From Desulfobacterium sp. (GTDB lineage: Bacteria > Desulfobacterota > Desulfobacteria > Desulfobacterales > Desulfobacteraceae): 64,000 bases of DNA. Where the stretch lies: NCBI GenBank assembly GCA_030145245.1, contig JAQYWC010000067.1, positions 82,493 through 146,492 on the forward strand. The letters are read 5' to 3'. Of this stretch, positions 62,001-64,000 are shown one piece after another (positions within the stretch are counted from its first letter, which is position 1; every line of letters starts with the position of its first letter). The notes beneath the pieces are model-generated. The model searched no databases. It had not been told where the DNA came from and saw only the letters and a list, made by a program, of their open reading frames with translations. The position numbers and the translations under genes were made by a program.

Positions 62001-64000
62001 TTACAGATTCTTTACCGCCTCCTGAAGGCTCGTATTGGATTCAACCAGCTGGTTCAGGGCCTCGGCCGTGTCGAACAATGTCTGATTGACGACAACGGCG
62101 GATTCCTGGTTCTTTTTCGAAGAGGAAGAGACCTGGTCTATTTTTTCCATGACCTCTTTACCAGCAGAGCTGAGTCCGTCGGCTTTCTGACTCACCTTGT
62201 TGACGGATTCAGAGATGGTGCCAATGCCCCTGGAAATGGTTTCCATGGATTCAAGGGCTGTGTTGATCACCACCCCGCCCTCTGCAAGCCCTTTCATTCC
62301 GTCCTGCATGGCACCAATGGTCTGGTGGGACTCTTTCTCAACCGTTTTCACGATATTGGATATATCAATGGCGGATTTGGAGCTTTTCTCCGCAAGTTTA
62401 CGGACTTCATCGGCCACGACAGCAAACCCGCGACCGGCGTCCCCTGCCCGTGCGGCTTCGATGGCCGCATTAAAGGCAAGCAGGTTGGTCTGGGAGGCGA
62501 TATCTTTGATGATATCAACAAAGCCGGATATCTCTTCCAGCTGAGTTACCAGGCCGTTTACCATCTCATTGTTTTTCTCCATGGTCTCGTTGATGTGGGT
62601 CAGTTTTCGTCCCGCATCCTGACCTGCCACCTTTCCGGTTTCAGCTTCCCTGGCAAGATCTCCGGCAAGCCGGTTTGACTCAAGTGAAAGATCCACCATC
62701 TCCTGGGAGTTGTCCAGCATGGTATGCACCGTCACCATGGACTCATCCAGCTGTTTCACCGCCTGGTTGATCATATCGTTCATGCTCTCGACGTTCCCGT
62801 TCGCCTGGCCCATCTGCTCCCTGGAGGTGTTTACCAGGCTGTCCACTTCGCCGACGGCATTGGCGATCAGCCGCTCAACTTCTTTTTCAGCTGTGATGTC
62901 GGCGATATATTCCAGGGCGCCTTTGATGTTCCCCTTGGCGTCCTTGATGGGGGCCCCGGTATATTTGATGGGCATCGGCTTCCCCCCGGGGTGGGCAACC
63001 GTCTGCCCATCGACGACGCTGTCGGTTTGCATCGCTTTGGCGCACACGCATTGCTCGGTCCGGCAATGTTCGGTTTTGAAAAGGTCGTAGCATTTCCTGC
63101 CAATGGCCTCATCCGGTGTCATGCCCACCAGGCCCGCTCCCGCGGGATTGATGAAAGAGACATTATAATCCGTGTCAATGGAGAGAATCGGCGTGGGAAT
63201 GGTGTTCAGGTTTTCAATCTTTTCATCGGCGGCCTGCTTCTGCTTCATCTCGTCGGTGACATCAAGGACATACTCCAGCGCCCCCTTGATATTCCCCTTG
63301 GCATCCTTGATGGGAGACCCGGTGTACTTGATGGGAATGATCACGCCTTCGGCCGGCCGGGCAATGGTCTGCTCCGTTACCACCGAGTCGGTCTTCATGG
63401 CCCGGGCACAGGCGCATTTATCGGTCCGGCAGTGGGGGGTCCTGAACAGGTCATAGCACTTCTGGCCGATCACCTCGTCCGGGGTGGAACCGATGACACC
63501 GGCACCGGCAGGATTCATGTAGGTGACATTGAATTCCGGATCAATGGCCATGATCGGGGTGGGCAGGGTGTTCAGGTTTTCAATCTTTTCATCGGCCACC
63601 TGCTTCTGCTTCATCTCATCCGTGACATCAAGGACATACTCCAGGGCACCCTTGATATTCCCCTTGGCATCCTTGATGGGGGCCCCGGTGTACTTGATGG
63701 GAATGATCACGCCTTCGGCCGGCCGGGCAATGGTCTGTTCCGTTACCACCGAATCGGTCTTCATGGCTCGCGCACAGGCGCATTTATCGGTCCGGCAGTG
63801 GGGGGTCTTGAACAGGTCATAACACTTCTGCCCGATCACCTCGTCCGGGGTGGAGCCAATAACACCGGCACCGGCGGGATTCATATAGGTGACATTGAAT
63901 TCCGGATCAATGGCCATGATCGGGGTGGGCAGGGTGTTCAGGTTTTCAATCTTTTCATCGGCCACCTGCTTCTGCTTCATCTCGTCTGTGACATCAAGGA
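62001..64000 (-). CDS. Methyl-accepting chemotaxis protein with tandem cysteine-rich PAS domains (5' end outside window)
   Basis: At least 666 residues; the reading frame stays open through the right edge, where the sequence encodes LDVTDE just as it does at each repeat boundary, so more repeats probably precede. Three PAS units of 122 residues are visible (63980-63615, 63614-63249, 63248 onward), each with CYDLF then HC, C and C, four cysteines in fixed spacing. A methyl-accepting coiled coil follows with the highly conserved tip [20 protein letters not shown], then [18 protein letters not shown]. No membrane helix is seen in this part, so the receptor may be cytoplasmic. It should signal to CheA. 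The cysteines could bind a metal or cluster, making redox or gas sensing plausible. Confidence 0.93.
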   Translation of the reverse strand, partial: LDVTDEMKQKQVADEKIENLNTLPTPIMAIDPEFNVTYMNPAGAGVIGSTPDEVIGQKCYDLFKTPHCRTDKCACARAMKTDSVVTEQTIARPAEGVIIPIKYTGAPIKDAKGNIKGALEYVLDVTDEMKQKQVADEKIENLNTLPTPIMAIDPEFNVTYMNPAGAGVIGSTPDEVIGQKCYDLFRTPHCRTDKCACARAMKTDSVVTEQTIARPAEGVIIPIKYTGSPIKDAKGNIKGALEYVLDVTDEMKQKQAADEKIENLNTIPTPILSIDTDYNVSFINPAGAGLVGMTPDEAIGRKCYDLFKTEHCRTEQCVCAKAMQTDSVVDGQTVAHPGGKPMPIKYTGAPIKDAKGNIKGALEYIADITAEKEVERLIANAVGEVDSLVNTSREQMGQANGNVESMNDMINQAVKQLDESMVTVHTMLDNSQEMVDLSLESNRLAGDLAREAETGKVAGQDAGRKLTHINETMEKNNEMVNGLVTQLEEISGFVDIIKDIASQTNLLAFNAAIEAARAGDAGRGFAVVADEVRKLAEKSSKSAIDISNIVKTVEKESHQTIGAMQDGMKGLAEGGVVINTALESMETISRGIGTISESVNKVSQKADGLSSAGKEVMEKIDQVSSSSKKNQESAVVVNQTLFDTAEALNQLVESNTSLQEAVKNL
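63249..63980 (-). repeat. Two nearly identical tandem PAS-coding repeats of 366 bp
   Basis: The units at 63615-63980 and 63249-63614 are in register over 366 bases and differ at only a small number of mostly third-codon positions. Both encode the sequence from [16 protein letters not shown] through [10 protein letters not shown]. The third unit is clearly more divergent, so the first two arose by a recent duplication or are homogenised by gene conversion. Confidence 0.9.

Noticed and set aside
63249..63980. Tandem repeats considered as CRISPR or other non-coding array
   Set aside because: The unit is 366 bp, in frame, and encodes a PAS domain; there are no spacers.

Overview
The window looks like the chromosome of an anaerobic member of the Desulfobacterota, most likely a Desulfobacterales-type sulfate reducer or close relative. 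This is inferred from the gene mix: Fe-S and radical-SAM proteins, a FadH-type dienoyl-CoA reductase, TRAP transport, cobamide synthesis, many c-di-GMP, cAMP and chemotaxis proteins, and PAS domains with cysteine clusters. No 16S rRNA, dsr or apr gene lies in the window, so the placement is tentative. I found no rRNA, tRNA, CRISPR array, integrase or intact insertion sequence.

Layout. 1-2.8 kb: a truncated LysR regulator diverges from a mtnN-luxS operon (SAH recycling and AI-2), which converges on a cysteine-rich ferredoxin-like protein. 2.8-11.9 kb, minus strand: a lipid-anchored subtilase with its own promoter, preceded by a signalling operon of a giant hybrid histidine kinase, a CheR-type methyltransferase and a REC-GGDEF diguanylate cyclase. 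12.1-15.8 kb, plus strand: an RlmK-like rRNA methyltransferase, a stand-alone pyruvate-kinase C-terminal-domain protein, a DUF2959 lipoprotein and hisD. 15.9-34.2 kb: an exopolysaccharide locus. An AT-rich MBOAT/SGNH acylation pair diverges from a 13-gene Wzx/Wzy-type set: initiating sugar transferase, nucleotidyltransferase, epimerase, outer-membrane export protein, chain-length protein, degenerate BY-kinase-like ATPase, flippase, three glycosyltransferases, polymerase, radical SAM/SPASM enzyme and GH10-like hydrolase. A textbook terminator ends it.

34.3-44.1 kb: fadH; a zinc-ribbon protein with a ZnuA-like binding protein; a DctPQM TRAP transporter; a pseudopilin/HAMP-protein pair; and glnK-amtB behind a sigma-54 promoter. 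44.1-51.1 kb, minus strand: a probable operon of radical SAM protein, unknown membrane protein, cobS, cobD, cbiB, cbiR-like gene, ridA and DUF1294, building and possibly remodelling the cobamide nucleotide loop.

51.4-58.1 kb: the most unusual region. It holds a TPR/beta-barrel protein resembling Slam (type XI secretion) translocons, a secreted FecR-domain protein whose C-terminus carries a TbpB-like barrel motif, and, beyond an inserted HAD phosphatase gene, a CHASE2 adenylate cyclase. I read this as a candidate secretion and surface-signalling module. 58.1-64 kb: an isochorismatase-like hydrolase and a SMUG1-type uracil-DNA glycosylase (plus strand), then on the minus strand a YkgJ cysteine-cluster protein, a histone-deacetylase-family enzyme overlapping a GNAT acetyltransferase, and the 3' part of a chemoreceptor with nearly identical tandem PAS repeats that runs off the right edge.

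A 20-21 bp repeat (consensus TAACCTGGACAAGCCAGAAC) occurs at 37.6, 45.8 and 51.4 kb, each time shortly upstream of a start codon and in the same orientation.
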